Shown here piece by piece: positions 4,108 through 5,053 of a DNA stretch of 5,053 bases. The notes under the pieces were generated by a model. The model did no database searches. It was not told the DNA's origin and worked only from the letters and a program-made list of their open reading frames with translations. Position 1 is the first letter of the stretch; each line of letters starts with the position of its first letter. Made by a program: the position numbers and the translations under genes. The DNA comes from Deltaproteobacteria bacterium (GTDB lineage Bacteria; Desulfobacterota_B; Binatia; UBA9968). Location: NCBI GenBank assembly GCA_030620935.1, contig JAUXIP010000192.1:1-5053 (forward strand), given 5' to 3'.

Positions 4108-5053
4108 TTACTTGTTCTGTCTAATGATCTCCTCGGCTTTTTTTAATGCCTCTCCGACCTTTGAAGGCTCGTTGCCTCCGGCCTGGGCGAAATCAGGCCG
4201 TCCTCCGCCTCCTCCTCCCACGATCCGCGCCAATTCCTTAATGATATTACCCGCATGGTAGCGCCGGGTTAAGTCTTTACTCACCGAGGCCACGATGTTG
4301 ACGTTCGACTCCCCTGAGCTTACGAGGACCACGACTCCCGATGCCATTTTCTCCTTGAGCTGGTCGGCAATCTCTCTGAGTTGCTTGGCATCGACTCCAT
4401 CTACTTGGGCGATGAGAACATCGGTGCCGTTGAAACTTTGTTTTTTCGCCAAGAGATCCGGGACCTGACCCTTGCCGAACTGGCCGCGCAGCCGCTCGAT
4501 CTCTTTCTCTAGATCCTTTTGCTGCTGGAGAAGTTTTTTCACCTTGTCGACAGTGTCGTCACCACTTGCTCGAACCAGCCCGCCGATCTCTTTCAAAGCC
4601 TGCTCGTACCGGTGAATCAAGTCCAGGGCCCCCTCGCCGGTCATCGCCTCGATCCGCCTCACCCCGGCGGCCACTCCTCCTTCGCTCTGGAGCTTGAACA
4701 GACCGATCTCGCCGGAGCGGTGGACGTGCGTGCCTCCACACAGTTCCGTGGAAAAGTCGCCGATCTTGACGACTCGAACCCGGTCTCCGTACTTGTCGCC
4801 GAAGAAGGCAAGGGCCCCTTTGCGCACCGCCTCATCGAAGCTCGATTCTTCAATCCTGACGTCGGCATCGAAGCGAATTTTTTCATTGACCTCTTCCTCT
4901 ATGGCATTCAATTGCTCTGGCTCGATAGCCGCCGTGTGGTTGAAGTCAAAACGCAATCTCTCCGGCGCCACGAGAGAGCCTGCCTGGCGCACATGAGCGC
5001 CGAGCTTTTCTCTCAGCACCGAGTGGAGAATATGCGTCGCCGAATGGTTGAGC
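4108..5053 (-). CDS. alaS: Alanyl-tRNA synthetase, C-terminal part (editing and C-Ala domains)
   Basis: AlaRS charges tRNA-Ala and hydrolyses mischarged Ser- and Gly-tRNA-Ala. The last 314 codons are visible; the reading frame runs through the right edge, so the catalytic and tRNA-recognition domains lie outside (full length is usually about 870). The visible part opens with L-N-H-S-A-T-H, whose H-x-x-x-H is the first half of the editing-site zinc motif. C-G-G-T-H at visible residues 105-109 supplies the second half, inside the T-E-L-C-G-G-T-H-V signature. A coiled-coil linker follows (about 165-195, K/E/Q-rich). The C-terminal DHHA1-type C-Ala domain ends with the glycine loop G-G-G-G-G-G-R-P-D-F-A-Q-A-G-G (about 279-293). 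A GTG at 5019 is internal, not a start. The stop is TAA at 4108-4110, with no terminator before yjbQ, consistent with co-transcription. Confidence 0.97.
   Translation of the reverse strand, partial: LNHSATHILHSVLREKLGAHVRQAGSLVAPERLRFDFNHTAAIEPEQLNAIEEEVNEKIRFDADVRIEESSFDEAVRKGALAFFGDKYGDRVRVVKIGDFSTELCGGTHVHRSGEIGLFKLQSEGGVAAGVRRIEAMTGEGALDLIHRYEQALKEIGGLVRASGDDTVDKVKKLLQQQKDLEKEIERLRGQFGKGQVPDLLAKKQSFNGTDVLIAQVDGVDAKQLREIADQLKEKMASGVVVLVSSGESNVNIVASVSKDLTRRYHAGNIIKELARIVGGGGGGRPDFAQAGGNEPSKVGEALKKAEEIIRQNK

Noticed and set aside
3959..4261. Plus-strand open frame with a proline run
   Set aside because: The proline run is the antisense of the AlaRS glycine loop; the frame crosses two real genes and their gap.

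Overview
The window is a compact bacterial chromosomal segment of moderately GC-rich composition (not computed). Apart from a gene tail at the extreme left, every gene I can support lies on the minus strand. Read in the direction of transcription, from the right edge, the order is: alanyl-tRNA synthetase (alaS, entering from beyond the window), a YjbQ/UPF0047 protein, a PhoH-like ATPase (ybeZ/phoL type), the RNA-maturation endonuclease ybeY, peptide chain release factor 2 (prfB), and a small glyoxalase/VOC-fold protein. At positions 1-71 the plus strand carries the last codons of what looks like an aldo/keto reductase, convergent with the VOC gene. The gene set is housekeeping and does not fix the taxon. 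Shine-Dalgarno sites, sigma70-like promoters and the Gly/Ala-rich synthetase tail fit an uncultivated Gram-negative-type lineage (for example Desulfobacterota, Nitrospirota or Methylomirabilota), but that is a guess.

The right half (2117-5053) looks like one transcription unit devoted to translation and RNA quality. The alaS-yjbQ gap is 56 bases and holds a short period-7 repeat. The yjbQ stop and phoH start share a GTGA overlap. The phoH-ybeY gap is 31 bases. YbeY and its PhoH-type partner form a known functional pair in rRNA maturation and ribosome quality control, and AlaRS and RF2 add aminoacylation and termination.

The prfB gene (845-1955) carries the classical programmed +1 frameshift: an internal SD-like GGAGG, a 3-base spacer, CTT, then an in-frame TGA followed by C. 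The true product is about 369 residues, starting at an ATG at 1955. A start in the downstream frame near 1909 is an artefact.

The 161-base ybeY-prfB gap is the most interesting part. A near-consensus promoter (TTGTGA, 17 bases, TATAAT) overlaps the ybeY stop. It is followed by two related hairpins that preserve their pairing through two compensatory changes, and by a half-copy between them. The second hairpin ends in a T6 tract directly before the prfB ribosome-binding site. This could be an attenuator-like leader for RF2, a tandem terminator for the ybeY operon, or a pair of REP-like palindromes.

The left part holds the VOC gene with a strong promoter (TTGACA, 17 bases, TAGTAT). Between that promoter and prfB lie about 250 bases without a supportable gene, containing several small inverted and tandem repeats. 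I see no RNA gene, CRISPR array, insertion sequence or defence system. No wholly new system is evident; the prfB leader is the best candidate for something undescribed.
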